A stretch of DNA of 26,713 nucleotides, from positions 1 through 26,713 of the forward strand of contig CAKUAS010000023.1 of the NCBI GenBank assembly GCA_934636655.1, in the 5' to 3' direction. Shown here piece after piece: positions 14,873 through 22,965 of this stretch (position 1 is its first letter; the number at the start of each line of letters is the position of its first letter). Origin of the DNA: an uncultured Oscillospiraceae bacterium. GTDB taxonomy: Bacteria; Bacillota; Clostridia; Oscillospirales; Oscillospiraceae. The notes beneath the pieces are model-generated. The model searched no databases. It saw only the letters and a list, made by a program, of their open reading frames with translations, and was not told the origin of the DNA. A program made the position numbers and the translations under genes.

Positions 14873-14890
14873 CCGCGTTTTGTTGTATTG

Positions 14891-15170
14891 GTACCTTCGA
14901 TTGACAAGGGGACATACGGTTTTGGCAGGCTCAAATGCGCCCATGTTGCGTTGAAGCCCTTGCGAATACACCAGTATGCGCTGCGGACTTCGCCTTACAT
15001 GACCACATTTGAGCTCTGTCAAAACTGCGAAGCACCTGTCAGCAGGCAATTTTCGAGTGATTTTCGCCTTTCTTCGATGCAGGTGGGCTGGCGCCCACCA
15101 AAGAGAAAAAGACGGAAAGCGCCGAAAAGGGACGCTGTCAGGCGTGTGTCCCCTTGTCAATCGAAGGTAC
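14891..15170. mobile_element. 280-bp MITE-like element with long terminal inverted repeats
   Basis: Terminal repeats 14891-14918 and 15143-15170 are complementary over 28 bp with a single G-T mismatch; the outer 24 bp are perfect. They begin GTACCTTCGATTGACA and continue AGGGGACA. An inner inverted repeat (14919-14937 with 15006-15025) forms a second long stem. There is no transposase and no convincing ORF. The central part is a diverged copy of repeat element 1. Ends with TTGACAAGGGGACA-type sequence are familiar from short repeats in gut Clostridia (recollection, not checked). No clear target-site duplication is visible beyond the GTAC ends themselves. A minor hairpin GGTGGGCTGGCGCCCACC lies at about 15082-15099. 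Confidence 0.8.
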
Positions 15171-15233
15171 TTACCGCAAATTGCAGTAATATTAATTTGC
15201 CACAAAATACAGTCTATATTCCGAATACACGCA

Positions 15234-15268
15234 AAAAAACTCCTGCTCAAGCTGAGCAGGAGTTTTTT
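15234..15268 (-). terminator. Terminator of the aminotransferase gene
   Basis: A6-CTCCTGCTCA-AGC-TGAGCAGGAG-T6 lies just past the minus-strand stop at 15287. The segment between the MITE end and this hairpin (15171-15233) shows nothing else. Confidence 0.93.
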
Positions 15269-15286
15269 GATCATAATATAACCGAA

Positions 15287-16474
15287 TTACTTCTTGATGT
15301 TCTCTTTGATGACTTCGCCGAGGATGGTCATGCCCTTTACGATCTTCTCTTCGGGCATGCAGGAGTAGTTCAGGCGGATGCAGTTATTGTGGCCAGCATC
15401 GGGGAAAAAGCCGTCGCCGGGAACGTAAGCAACGTTGCGCTCGAGGCACTGCTTTGCCATCTCGTTGGTGTTGATGTACTCGGGAAGATCGACCCAGGTG
15501 AACAGGCCGCCGTTGGGGTGAGTGAACTTTGCCTCGGGCGGGAATTCCTTTTCCATGGTCTGGATCATGACATCGCGGCGCTTGCGATAGCACTCTTTGA
15601 TGGTTGCAACGTGCTCGTCAAGGTCATACATGTCGATGAACTTGGAAACAACGAGCTGAGCCTCGGTGGAGGACTGCAGGGATGCAGCCTGAGCGAGGAA
15701 GTTGTACTTCTGGAGGATCTCGCCGTCTGCGCAGACCCAGCCGAGACGGTAGCCGGGAGCGAGGATCTTGGAGAAGGTGCCGAGGAATACTACGAGGCCC
15801 TTGGTGTCCATGCTCTTGAGTGCGGGCAGGTACTCGCCTTCGAAGCGGAGCTCGCCATAGGGGTTATCCTCAACAACGGGAACTTCGTATTTATTTACGA
15901 TCTCCATGAACTGCTTGCGGCGCTCGAGGGGCCAGGTGCGGCCGGAGGGGTTCTGGAAGTCGGGGATAACATAGATCATCTTGACGTTCTCGGTGGTAGC
16001 CAGAACCTTTTCGAGTTCTTCCATGATCATGCCGTCGCCGTCGGTGGGGATAGCGACGAAGTTGGGCTCACAGGCCTTGAATGCGTTGAGTGCGCCGAGG
16101 TAGGATGGGCTCTCGATGATGATGACATCACCCTTATCGCAGAATACGCGAGCGGAGTAATCCAGACCCTGCTGAGAGCCGGAGGTCACGAGGATGTTGT
16201 CGGCGCTGGTCTTGATGTTGAGCTTTGCTTCCATGCGGTCAGCGATCTGCTGACGGAAGTGCTCGAAGCCGTTGGTGCTGGAGTACTGGAGAGCAACTCT
16301 GCCCTGCTCTTCAAGAACAGCGTCGGTAGCGGCCTTGATCTTGTCGACCGGGAAAAGCTCGGGAGCGGGCATGCCGCCTGCAAAGGAGAGGACCTCGGGC
16401 TTATTGGCCAGTGCGAGGAGCTCACGGATTGCCGAACCCTTGAGAAGGTTCATTCTGCTTGAAAATTTGATCAT
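15287..16474 (-). CDS. PLP-dependent class I/II aminotransferase (2-aminoadipate/LysN-like)
   Basis: A 395-aa fold-type I aminotransferase. The PLP Schiff-base Lys236 is in GTFSKILAPGYRLGW. Other cofactor residues are Asn175 (DFQNPSG), Asp203 and Tyr206 (VEDNPYGELRF). The substrate carboxylate Arg is in NCIRLNYS near the C-terminus. The N-terminal LSFAGGMPAPELFP is typical of the LysN/2-aminoadipate and MocR-type aminotransferase subgroup; there is no attached GntR domain, so this is a metabolic enzyme and not a MocR regulator. Such enzymes often have broad amino-acid specificity. AGGAGG lies before ATG 16474. Synonymous codon use is more biased to G/C-ending codons than in neighbouring genes, suggesting high expression. 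Confidence 0.92.
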   Translation of the reverse strand: MIKFSSRMNLLKGSAIRELLALANKPEVLSFAGGMPAPELFPVDKIKAATDAVLEEQGRVALQYSSTNGFEHFRQQIADRMEAKLNIKTSADNILVTSGSQQGLDYSARVFCDKGDVIIIESPSYLGALNAFKACEPNFVAIPTDGDGMIMEELEKVLATTENVKMIYVIPDFQNPSGRTWPLERRKQFMEIVNKYEVPVVEDNPYGELRFEGEYLPALKSMDTKGLVVFLGTFSKILAPGYRLGWVCADGEILQKYNFLAQAASLQSSTEAQLVVSKFIDMYDLDEHVATIKECYRKRRDVMIQTMEKEFPPEAKFTHPNGGLFTWVDLPEYINTNEMAKQCLERNVAYVPGDGFFPDAGHNNCIRLNYSCMPEEKIVKGMTILGEVIKENIKK

Positions 16475-16507
16475 TTGTGATTATTCCTCCTGTTGATATT
16501 GTAAGGC

Positions 16508-16537
16508 ATTTTACCATGCTATTTAATCATAATTCAA
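16508..16537 (-). promoter_or_regulatory. Promoter of the aminotransferase gene
   Basis: Minus strand TTGAAT (16537-16532), 18 bp, TAAAAT (16513-16508). Confidence 0.55.
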
Positions 16538-16720
16538 GCCGTTTGTAAACACAATATTGATAATTCGATCGTTAAATTTGTGATAATTGCACAGATTTAT
16601 GTTCTGTTACGCCCTTAAATGCGTTCATCACGTCCGCTATTGCACAAATATTCATGCATTACATTCCCAAGCGGAATATTGGGCTCGAAATTTATGTTTA
16701 GTTTATATTTTGACACTGTA
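16538..16720. other. AT-rich divergent intergenic stretch, no gene seen
   Basis: Lies between the divergent promoters of the aminotransferase and glycyl-tRNA synthetase genes. I see only a short imperfect dyad, ATTCC-CAAGC-GGAAT (16663-16677). There is no T-box leader, ORF or terminator. Confidence 0.5.
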
Positions 16721-16749
16721 TTGATAAAAACGACGGCAAATGATATAGT
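16721..16749 (+). promoter_or_regulatory. Promoter of the glycyl-tRNA synthetase gene
   Basis: TTGATA (16721-16726), 17 bp, TATAGT (16744-16749) with an extended TGA before it. The leader of about 65 nt contains a small GC hairpin but is too short for a T-box. Confidence 0.6.
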
Positions 16750-16822
16750 TACGATTTGTAGACAACTACATTATATTATTTTATTTTTGCTGCGGCAGCC
16801 AGCCGCGGGAAAGGACGGAAAA

Positions 16823-18247
16823 ATGAAAAACAGCGAAAAGACTATGGACAAGATCGTTGCCCTGTGCAAAAACCGCGGCTATGTGTATCCCGGAAGCGAG
16901 ATATACGGCGGCCTTGCAAACTCTTGGGACTACGGCCCTCTGGGCGTTGAGTTTAAAAACAACGTCAAAAAGGCGTGGCTTAAGAAGTTTGTTCAGGAAA
17001 GCCCCTATAACGTCGGCCTCGACGCCGCGATCATCATGAATCCCCAGACATGGGTGACCACAGGTCATGTCTCCAGCTTCTCTGACCCCCTGCTCGACTG
17101 CCGCGCCTGCAAAGCGCGCCACCGCGCGGACAAGCTCATAGGCGAGGAGCATCCCGAGGTCAATGTCGATGCCATGAGCTTTGACGAGATGGATGAGTTT
17201 ATCGCCTCGCACGAAGATATCATCTGCCCCGTGTGCGGCAAGCATGATTTCACCCCCATCCGCAAGTTTAACCTCATGTTCAAGACCGCCATCGGAGTCA
17301 CCGAGGACTCAAGCTCCACCTGCTATCTGCGTCCCGAGACCGCTCAGGGCATTTTCGTAAACTTTTCAAATATACAGCGCACCACCCGCAAAAAGCTGCC
17401 GTTCGGCGTGTGCCAGGTCGGCAAGGCCTTCCGCAACGAGATCACTCCGGGCAACTTCACCTTCCGCACCCGCGAGTTCGAGCAGATGGAGTGCGAGTTC
17501 TTCTGCAAGCCCGGCACCGACCTTGAGTGGTTTGCCTACTGGAAAGACTTCTGCAAAAGCTGGCTGCTGTCGCTCGGTATAAGCGAGGAGAACCTCCGCA
17601 TGCGCGATCACGAGCCGGCAGAGCTTGCTTTCTATTCCCGCGCGACTACCGACATCGAATACGCTTTCCCGTTCACTGACTGGGGTGAGCTGTGGGGTAT
17701 CGCCGACCGCACCGATTACGACCTCGGCCGTCATCAGGAGGCCTCCGGCAAGGATCTGACCTACTTCGATCAGGACACCAACGAGCATTACATTCCCTAC
17801 GTCATCGAGCCGTCGCTCGGCTGTGATCGCGTAGCGCTCGCGTTCCTGTGCGAGGCATATGACGAGGAGGTCGTCGGCCAGGATAAGAAGGGCAACGACG
17901 ATATCCGCACCGTTCTGCATCTGCACCCGGCACTTGCTCCCTACAAGTGCGCGATCCTGCCGCTGAGCAAGAAGGAGATCCTCACCGGCCCGGCTATGGA
18001 GCTTTACAACGAGCTCAGCAAGGAGTTCATGGTCGATTACGACGAGACCGGCTCCATCGGCAAGCGCTACCGCCGCGAGGATGAGATCGGCACTCCCTAC
18101 TGCATCACTTTCGACTTCAACACCGTCGGCACTGAGACCGATGAGGCCGACCACTGCGTCACGATCCGTGAGCGCGACAGCATGCAGCAGATCCGCATCC
18201 CCATCTGCGAGGTAAAGGACTACATCGCCGAGAGAATAAAGTTCTGA
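16823..18247 (+). CDS. glyQS: Glycine--tRNA ligase, single-chain alpha2 type
   Basis: A 474-aa class II aminoacyl-tRNA synthetase that charges tRNA-Gly. The N-terminal GSEIYGGLANSWDYGPLG is diagnostic of the eukaryote/archaea-like homodimeric GlyRS found in many Firmicutes. Two Cys-pair motifs (CRACKARH, CPVCGKHDF) in the insertion may bind zinc. Motif 2 is seen in GKAFRNEITPGNFTFRTREF and motif 3 in SLGCDRVALAFL. The C-terminal anticodon-binding domain starts at about residue 370 (YKCAILPLSKKE). ATG 16823 follows GGACGG; the frame extends upstream to 16619, but that part covers the promoter and is rejected. The sulfatase gene follows after 9 bp. Confidence 0.95.
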   Translation: MKNSEKTMDKIVALCKNRGYVYPGSEIYGGLANSWDYGPLGVEFKNNVKKAWLKKFVQESPYNVGLDAAIIMNPQTWVTTGHVSSFSDPLLDCRACKARHRADKLIGEEHPEVNVDAMSFDEMDEFIASHEDIICPVCGKHDFTPIRKFNLMFKTAIGVTEDSSSTCYLRPETAQGIFVNFSNIQRTTRKKLPFGVCQVGKAFRNEITPGNFTFRTREFEQMECEFFCKPGTDLEWFAYWKDFCKSWLLSLGISEENLRMRDHEPAELAFYSRATTDIEYAFPFTDWGELWGIADRTDYDLGRHQEASGKDLTYFDQDTNEHYIPYVIEPSLGCDRVALAFLCEAYDEEVVGQDKKGNDDIRTVLHLHPALAPYKCAILPLSKKEILTGPAMELYNELSKEFMVDYDETGSIGKRYRREDEIGTPYCITFDFNTVGTETDEADHCVTIRERDSMQQIRIPICEVKDYIAERIKF

Positions 18248-18256
18248 GGCTGAAGC

Positions 18257-20116
18257 ATGACCGGCACAAAACAGCGCTATTTTCTGTTCGGCACGGACGT
18301 TTCCGTCTGTGCCGAACCACGGCGGCGTATTTGCTTTTATTTGTGGAATTACGGTATGCTTATCGTGTCGGCAGCGGGGCTCTGTTTTCTGACGCTGCTC
18401 CTCGGTGTCGGAAACGGAGGCCGCGAGCTGCTGCTCGATTACTTCCGTCATCCGCTGATATTTTTCCTGAACTTCCTGCCGATATGCCTGTTTGAAGTTT
18501 TGCTCTACTGCCTTATAAACAGGTCGTGGGCGGCCTTTTTAGGAACAGCCGTGGTTTTCGTTACGGCCTCGGTGGGAAACTACTTCAAGCTAAAATTCCG
18601 TGACGATCCGTTCATGTTTTCGGACATCACGGCAATACATACGGCGCTGGGCGTATCGTCGAACTACAACATCACGCTCACAAAGCGCATCGTTATCTGC
18701 CTTGCCTGTGTTATCGTCGGAACGCTGTTTCTGTACTTTTTCGTGCGCGGCCGCACGACGGGCAAAGTGCGTATAATAAGCGCCGCTGTCATTGTGCTGA
18801 GCATATGGCCGCTGTGGAAGCTTGTCTATTCCGACTCTGCGACATACAGCGTAAAGACTGCGAATTTCGAGCACGCGAGCCGCTGGGAGGCAACGGATGT
18901 TTTCGTCTCCAAAGGCTTTGTGTACCCGTTCATTCACAGTATTGTGACGGCTATAGACACTCCTCCTGACGGATACGACGAGCAGACTGCAAAGGACACG
19001 CTGTCGGCCTATTCCGACTCAGACATTCCCGAGAGCAAAAAGGTCAACATTCTCGCCCTGCAGCTCGAGGCGTTTTCCGACCTTACAACGGTTGGAATGC
19101 AGGGTGTTGATGATATCTACGCAGATTATCACGCGCTCGAGGCCGAAAGCTACACGGGAAACCTACTGACGAATGTTTTCGGCGGCGGCACGATAGACAC
19201 CGAGCGCTGCTTCCTCACGGGATACACACAGCTCAAGGGCTACCGCAGAGCGACAAACTCCTACGTCTGGTATCTGCGTCAGCAGGGCTACACGACCGAC
19301 GGCAGTCACCCCTGCCTGCGCACATTTTATAACAGATATAACGTAAACACATATCTCGGCTTTGAAAACTATCTGTTCACCGAGGAGCATTACGAAAAAT
19401 TCGGTTATCCCGTTACATACGATGACGACTTCTTCCCCGAAATGCTCGGGCTGTTCAAGGACGATGTTGCCTCCGGCAAGGATGTTTTTTCGTTTAATGT
19501 CAGCTATCAGGGGCACGGGCCGTACAACACAGGGGCGCTCGACTGGGGCGATCCCGTATGGAGCGGAAATGTTTCCGAATACAGCTATAATGTCATAAAC
19601 AACTACCTCGGTTCAGTGAAAAACACGATAGAAAACCTCTGCATGCTCAAGGATGAGCTCGAGGCTATGGACGAGCCCGTTGTTTTGGTCGTATACGGCG
19701 ATCACAAGCCCTGGCTCGGTGACGACAGCGTGACCTATTCCGAGCTCGGCATAAATCTTGACCGCTCTACTACCGAGGGTTTCAGAAATTACTACACAAC
19801 GCGGTATCTCATCTGGGCAAACGATGCGGCAAAGGAGATCTGCGGCAGCAGCTTTGTCGGTGAGGGGCCGGACATAAGCCCCTGCTATCTCATGAACGAG
19901 CTGTTCTCTCAACTTGGCTGGGAGGGCACGGCCTACATGAAGTTCATGAACGACATGGAGAGTTCGCTGCCCGTCATCAACACCTCCGGCTTCTATCATG
20001 CAGACGGCGAGGTCACCGATTCTCTAAGCGGCAGCCTGCTTGGTAGTAAGCAGACGATAGACTCGGTGCAGTATTACATGAGACGAAACTTTTTATATTC
20101 GGAGGCAGCATCATGA
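18257..20116 (+). CDS. LTA-synthase-like membrane sulfatase
   Basis: A 619-aa protein with five N-terminal helices (about 31-50, 66-88, 92-106, 144-163, 172-190) and an extracellular alkaline-phosphatase/sulfatase domain. Active-site residues of lipoteichoic-acid synthases are present: Glu271 (LQLEAFSD), nucleophile Thr312 (FGGGTIDTERCFLTG), His420 (SYQGHGPYN) and Asp482-His483 (YGDHKPWLG). Family members transfer glycerol-phosphate or phosphoethanolamine from phospholipids to surface polymers; the exact product is unknown. The catalytic domain is longer at the C-terminus than the minimum. The gene has GAGG near the glyQS stop. It ends in ATGA overlap with the next gene, pointing to one transcript. 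Confidence 0.9.
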   Translation: MTGTKQRYFLFGTDVSVCAEPRRRICFYLWNYGMLIVSAAGLCFLTLLLGVGNGGRELLLDYFRHPLIFFLNFLPICLFEVLLYCLINRSWAAFLGTAVVFVTASVGNYFKLKFRDDPFMFSDITAIHTALGVSSNYNITLTKRIVICLACVIVGTLFLYFFVRGRTTGKVRIISAAVIVLSIWPLWKLVYSDSATYSVKTANFEHASRWEATDVFVSKGFVYPFIHSIVTAIDTPPDGYDEQTAKDTLSAYSDSDIPESKKVNILALQLEAFSDLTTVGMQGVDDIYADYHALEAESYTGNLLTNVFGGGTIDTERCFLTGYTQLKGYRRATNSYVWYLRQQGYTTDGSHPCLRTFYNRYNVNTYLGFENYLFTEEHYEKFGYPVTYDDDFFPEMLGLFKDDVASGKDVFSFNVSYQGHGPYNTGALDWGDPVWSGNVSEYSYNVINNYLGSVKNTIENLCMLKDELEAMDEPVVLVVYGDHKPWLGDDSVTYSELGINLDRSTTEGFRNYYTTRYLIWANDAAKEICGSSFVGEGPDISPCYLMNELFSQLGWEGTAYMKFMNDMESSLPVINTSGFYHADGEVTDSLSGSLLGSKQTIDSVQYYMRRNFLYSEAAS

Positions 20117-20457
20117 CGGCAGGAGAAAGCTTTGTAAAAGCGATAAAACCCATTGGCTGCATACTGTTTCTCATTCTGTTTGTTGTGTTCATGGTGTTCT
20201 GCTTCACGAGCGAGGCTCCGCTCGGCGATAAGTACACCTGCCCGCAGACTACGGAGTACTACTCCGAGCATCTGGATGAGTTCGAGCTGGAGCTTGAGAC
20301 CAATCTTCTTCCGCTTATCGACGGCATTGAGGACTGCCGCATAAACGGAGACAAAATAACGATCGTCATAGCTTCCGACAGCTTTGACGCATCGTCGCAG
20401 ATAATCTATCACTATTATGGCAAAACTTTATTTGACATACAAAAATTAGAGAAATGA
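20113..20457 (+). CDS. Single-TM protein of unknown function coupled to the sulfatase
   Basis: A 114-aa protein with one N-terminal membrane helix (about 13-32) and a roughly 80-residue outward domain of mixed strand and helix (ELETNLLPLIDGIEDCRINGDKITIVIASD). I recognise no family. The start overlaps the sulfatase stop as ATGA after GGAGG, and NAD synthetase follows without a gap. Coupling to the sulfatase suggests an accessory subunit (inference). Confidence 0.8.
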   Translation: MTAGESFVKAIKPIGCILFLILFVVFMVFCFTSEAPLGDKYTCPQTTEYYSEHLDEFELELETNLLPLIDGIEDCRINGDKITIVIASDSFDASSQIIYHYYGKTLFDIQKLEK

Positions 20458-20466
20458 GTGATCAAA

Positions 20467-22371
20467 ATGAAAGACGGATTTATTAAAGTTGCTGCCGCAT
20501 CTCCGATGATAAAGGTCGCCGACGCAGAGTATAACGCCGGCCAGGTCATCGAGTGCATGAAAAAAGCGGCCGACAAGGGCGTAAAAGTGCTCGTTTTCCC
20601 GGAGCTCACACTCACCGGCTGCTCCTGCTATGACCTCGTAGGGCACAGCGTCATCCTCCGCGGCGCGGAAAGAGCGCTTGAGAGAGTTATCGAGGCCAGC
20701 GCGGGAAGCGACATGCTCGTCATCGTCGGTCTGCCCTACGCTCCGCGCGGCGGTGCGCTGTACAGCGTCGCGGCCGTCGTGTCCGACGGTGAGCTTCTGG
20801 GCCTCGTTCCCCGTTCCGAGACCGACGGCACCCTGTTTGCCGCGGCCGACGACGAGGGCGGCGAAGAGACCGTATGCGGCAAGTTCGATGCATTTTTTGA
20901 CACAGAGCTCCTGTTCACGAGCGACGTTCTGCCCGGACTTTCGGTCGCTGTCGAGCTCGGCGCAGATGCCGACGCCATCGACGCACCGGCAGCACGTCAC
21001 GCGCTTGCGGGAGCCACTGTCATAGCGTCTCTTGCATCCTTCCCCGCAACCGTCACCTCTACCATCGAGGCTACCGAGTCTGTCAAGTACCGTTCCAAGC
21101 ATCTCAAGTGCGGCATCGTTCTCGCCGCCCCCGGCAAGGGCGAGAGCACGACCGACAACGTCTACTCCGGCCTGTGCATGGTCGCTGAAAACGGTGAGGT
21201 GCTCGCCTCGGATGAGTGCGAGGGCTGCTTTGTAGTCTCCGAGATCGACGTTGAGTACCTTGAAAATCTCCGCCGCAAGAGCGGAAAATACGGCAGAAGC
21301 CAGTATAAATACAGCCACTCCGAGCTCTACTGGGGCGAGGAGGTCTGCGAGACCGAGCTCACGCGCACTTACCGCAAGCTGCCGCATCTGCCCGAGCTTG
21401 AGAAGGACATGGGCAACTACTGCCGCAGAATGATCGATATTCAGGTCTCCGGCCTTGTAAAGCGCATGACCTACGCCGGTCTCGACCACTGCGTGGTCGG
21501 CATCTCCGGCGGCGTTGATTCGACGCTGACCGTTATGATCTGCGCCGAGGCCGTAAAGCGTATGGGTCTGCCCTCGACAAACGTTGTTGCCTGCACCCTG
21601 CCCTGCTTCGGCACCTCCTCCCGCACGAAGTCCAACGCCATCATCGTCGCCGAGCAGGTCGGCGCGGAGGTCCGCGTTATCGACATCGGCGAGAGCGTTT
21701 ATAAGCATTTTGACGACATCGGCCACGCTCACGACGACTACTCCATAGCCTTTGAGAACGCTCAGGCGCGCGAGCGCACGCAGGTGCTCATGGATATCGC
21801 CAACAAGGTAAACGGCCTTGACGTCGGCACCGAGGACCTCAGCGAGTTCGTCGACGGCTGGTGCACCTATAACGGCGACCACACGAGCATGTACGACGTG
21901 AACATGGGTCTTACCAAAACTCAGGTGCGCGCGGGCGTTCGCTACATTGCCCAGCACACCGAAGACAAGGTGCTTGCCGACGCGCTGTGGGACGTTCTCG
22001 ACTGCCCCGTAACTCCGGAGCTCCTGCCGATACACGACGATCAGATTGAGCAGAAGAGCGAGGAAAACGTCGGCTCTTACAGTCTGCAGGACTTCTTCAC
22101 TCACAAGATAATGATCTGCGGCTTCTCGCCGGCCAAGACCATGCGCCTTGCAAAGGCCGCCTACGGCGACGAATTTTCCGACGAGGAGCTCACCAAGTGG
22201 CTCCGCAGCTACTGCAAGCGCTATTTTAGCCAGCAATTCAAGCGCAGCTGCCTGATGGACGGCCCGAGCGTCGAGGCCTTCTCCGTCTCGCCGAGAGTCG
22301 GCTTCCTCATTCCCTCGGACGCCGAGAACAGCCTGTTCATGGCCTCGCTCGACACCGTCGCGAAAGAATAA
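20467..22371 (+). CDS. nadE: NAD+ synthetase with degenerate glutaminase domain
   Basis: A 634-aa protein with the glutamine-dependent NAD synthetase layout: nitrilase-like domain (1-275), then ATP-pyrophosphatase synthetase domain with the P-loop SGGVDS (347-352), CTLPCFGTSSRT, and ENAQARERTQVLMDIAN. Only Glu46 (FPELTLTG) of the nitrilase Glu-Lys-Cys triad remains. The Lys position reads VPRSETDG (Arg116) and the Cys of the usual ICEDLW reads AVELGAD (Val162). The domain is therefore probably inactive, and the enzyme would use free ammonia or an external amidotransferase. GTEDLSE replaces the usual GTGDLSE. ATG 20467 is preferred on homology; GTG 20458, touching the previous stop, is the alternative. 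Family reaction: deamido-NAD to NAD in the cytoplasm. Confidence 0.9.
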   Translation: MKDGFIKVAAASPMIKVADAEYNAGQVIECMKKAADKGVKVLVFPELTLTGCSCYDLVGHSVILRGAERALERVIEASAGSDMLVIVGLPYAPRGGALYSVAAVVSDGELLGLVPRSETDGTLFAAADDEGGEETVCGKFDAFFDTELLFTSDVLPGLSVAVELGADADAIDAPAARHALAGATVIASLASFPATVTSTIEATESVKYRSKHLKCGIVLAAPGKGESTTDNVYSGLCMVAENGEVLASDECEGCFVVSEIDVEYLENLRRKSGKYGRSQYKYSHSELYWGEEVCETELTRTYRKLPHLPELEKDMGNYCRRMIDIQVSGLVKRMTYAGLDHCVVGISGGVDSTLTVMICAEAVKRMGLPSTNVVACTLPCFGTSSRTKSNAIIVAEQVGAEVRVIDIGESVYKHFDDIGHAHDDYSIAFENAQARERTQVLMDIANKVNGLDVGTEDLSEFVDGWCTYNGDHTSMYDVNMGLTKTQVRAGVRYIAQHTEDKVLADALWDVLDCPVTPELLPIHDDQIEQKSEENVGSYSLQDFFTHKIMICGFSPAKTMRLAKAAYGDEFSDEELTKWLRSYCKRYFSQQFKRSCLMDGPSVEAFSVSPRVGFLIPSDAENSLFMASLDTVAKE

Positions 22372-22385
22372 AAGCTAACATTTAT

Positions 22386-22416
22386 AAAGCTCAGGCATTT
22401 TTGCCTGAGCTTTTTT
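22386..22416 (+). terminator. Terminator after nadE
   Basis: AAAGCTCAGGCA pairs with TGCCTGAGCTTT around a TTTT loop, ending in T6. It closes the glyQS-sulfatase-nadE run. Confidence 0.92.
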
Positions 22417-22467
22417 GTAACAAATGGTCTTTAAAAGGAACTAATGAACAGATGGGAGGTGAAGTCC

Positions 22468-22965
22468 GTGGCGAAGGGCGAGGATCTTTACACCGAGCAT
22501 GCAAAAAATGTTTACCGCTATCTGTTCTCGCTCTCGGGTGAGGCGGATACGGCCGAAGAGCTAACACAGGAGACGTTTTACCGGGCGATCAGGAGTCTCG
22601 ATTCATATCGCGGCGAGGCTTCACCGCAGGTCTGGCTGTGCGCTATCGCAAAAAGGCTGTGGTTTAAAGAGCTTGAGCGCAGGTCAAAAACCGCGCCCCT
22701 GGATGAGGGCTTTGCCGAGAATATCGCCGCGCCGGACGACACCGCTCTGCTTACAGAGCGGCGCGACGAGCGAAAGCAACTCTACCGCGCGATGCAGAGG
22801 CTCGACGCGGACACGCGCGAGGTCATACATCTGCGCATCGCGGGCGATTTTTCCTTCCGCGATATCGGCGAGATACTCGGCCGCAGCGAAGTTTGGGCTA
22901 GGGTACGCTTTTATCGCGGCAAGCAGGAGCTTTCAGAGATCATCGGAGGTGAAAACAATGAGTGA
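22468..22965 (+). CDS. ECF-type RNA polymerase sigma factor
   Basis: A 165-aa sigma-70 family protein with only regions 2 and 4. Region 2 runs from VYRYLFSLSG through AEELTQETFYRAIRSLDSYRG to WLCAIAKRLWFKELERR. Region 4 is LDADTREVIHLRIAGDFSFRDIGEILGRSEVWARVRFYRGK. GTG 22468 is chosen because GGGAGGTGA lies 6 nt upstream; ATG 22444, eight codons earlier with a weaker AAAGGA, is the alternative. It overlaps the anti-sigma gene by 8 bp, the usual arrangement for membrane-signal-controlled ECF factors. Confidence 0.92.
   Translation: MAKGEDLYTEHAKNVYRYLFSLSGEADTAEELTQETFYRAIRSLDSYRGEASPQVWLCAIAKRLWFKELERRSKTAPLDEGFAENIAAPDDTALLTERRDERKQLYRAMQRLDADTREVIHLRIAGDFSFRDIGEILGRSEVWARVRFYRGKQELSEIIGGENNE

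Noticed and set aside
14888..16462. A 524-codon open frame on the plus strand across the MITE and the aminotransferase
   Set aside because: The opposite strand encodes an intact aminotransferase with its own promoter and terminator; this frame begins inside a repeat and has no domain signature.
16619..16822. N-terminal extension of glycyl-tRNA synthetase
   Set aside because: The extension covers the promoter and leader; GGACGG and family alignment favour ATG 16823.
16750..16822. Glycine T-box leader before glyQS
   Set aside because: The leader is about 70 nt without the conserved T-box sequence or an antiterminator/terminator pair.
17366..18451. A 361-codon minus-strand frame opposite glyQS
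   Set aside because: Antisense shadow of a conserved synthetase; low-complexity Ala/Val/Asp-rich translation.
20446..22236. A 596-codon open frame on the minus strand opposite nadE
   Set aside because: It mirrors the GC-rich third codon positions of nadE; it has no ribosome site or recognisable domains, while the plus strand is a clear NAD synthetase.
22411..22443. ECF autoregulated promoter (TGTAAC as -35) before the sigma gene
   Set aside because: TGTAAC is present but there is no CGTC-like -10 at 16-17 bp, and the hexamer follows directly on the terminator U-tract.
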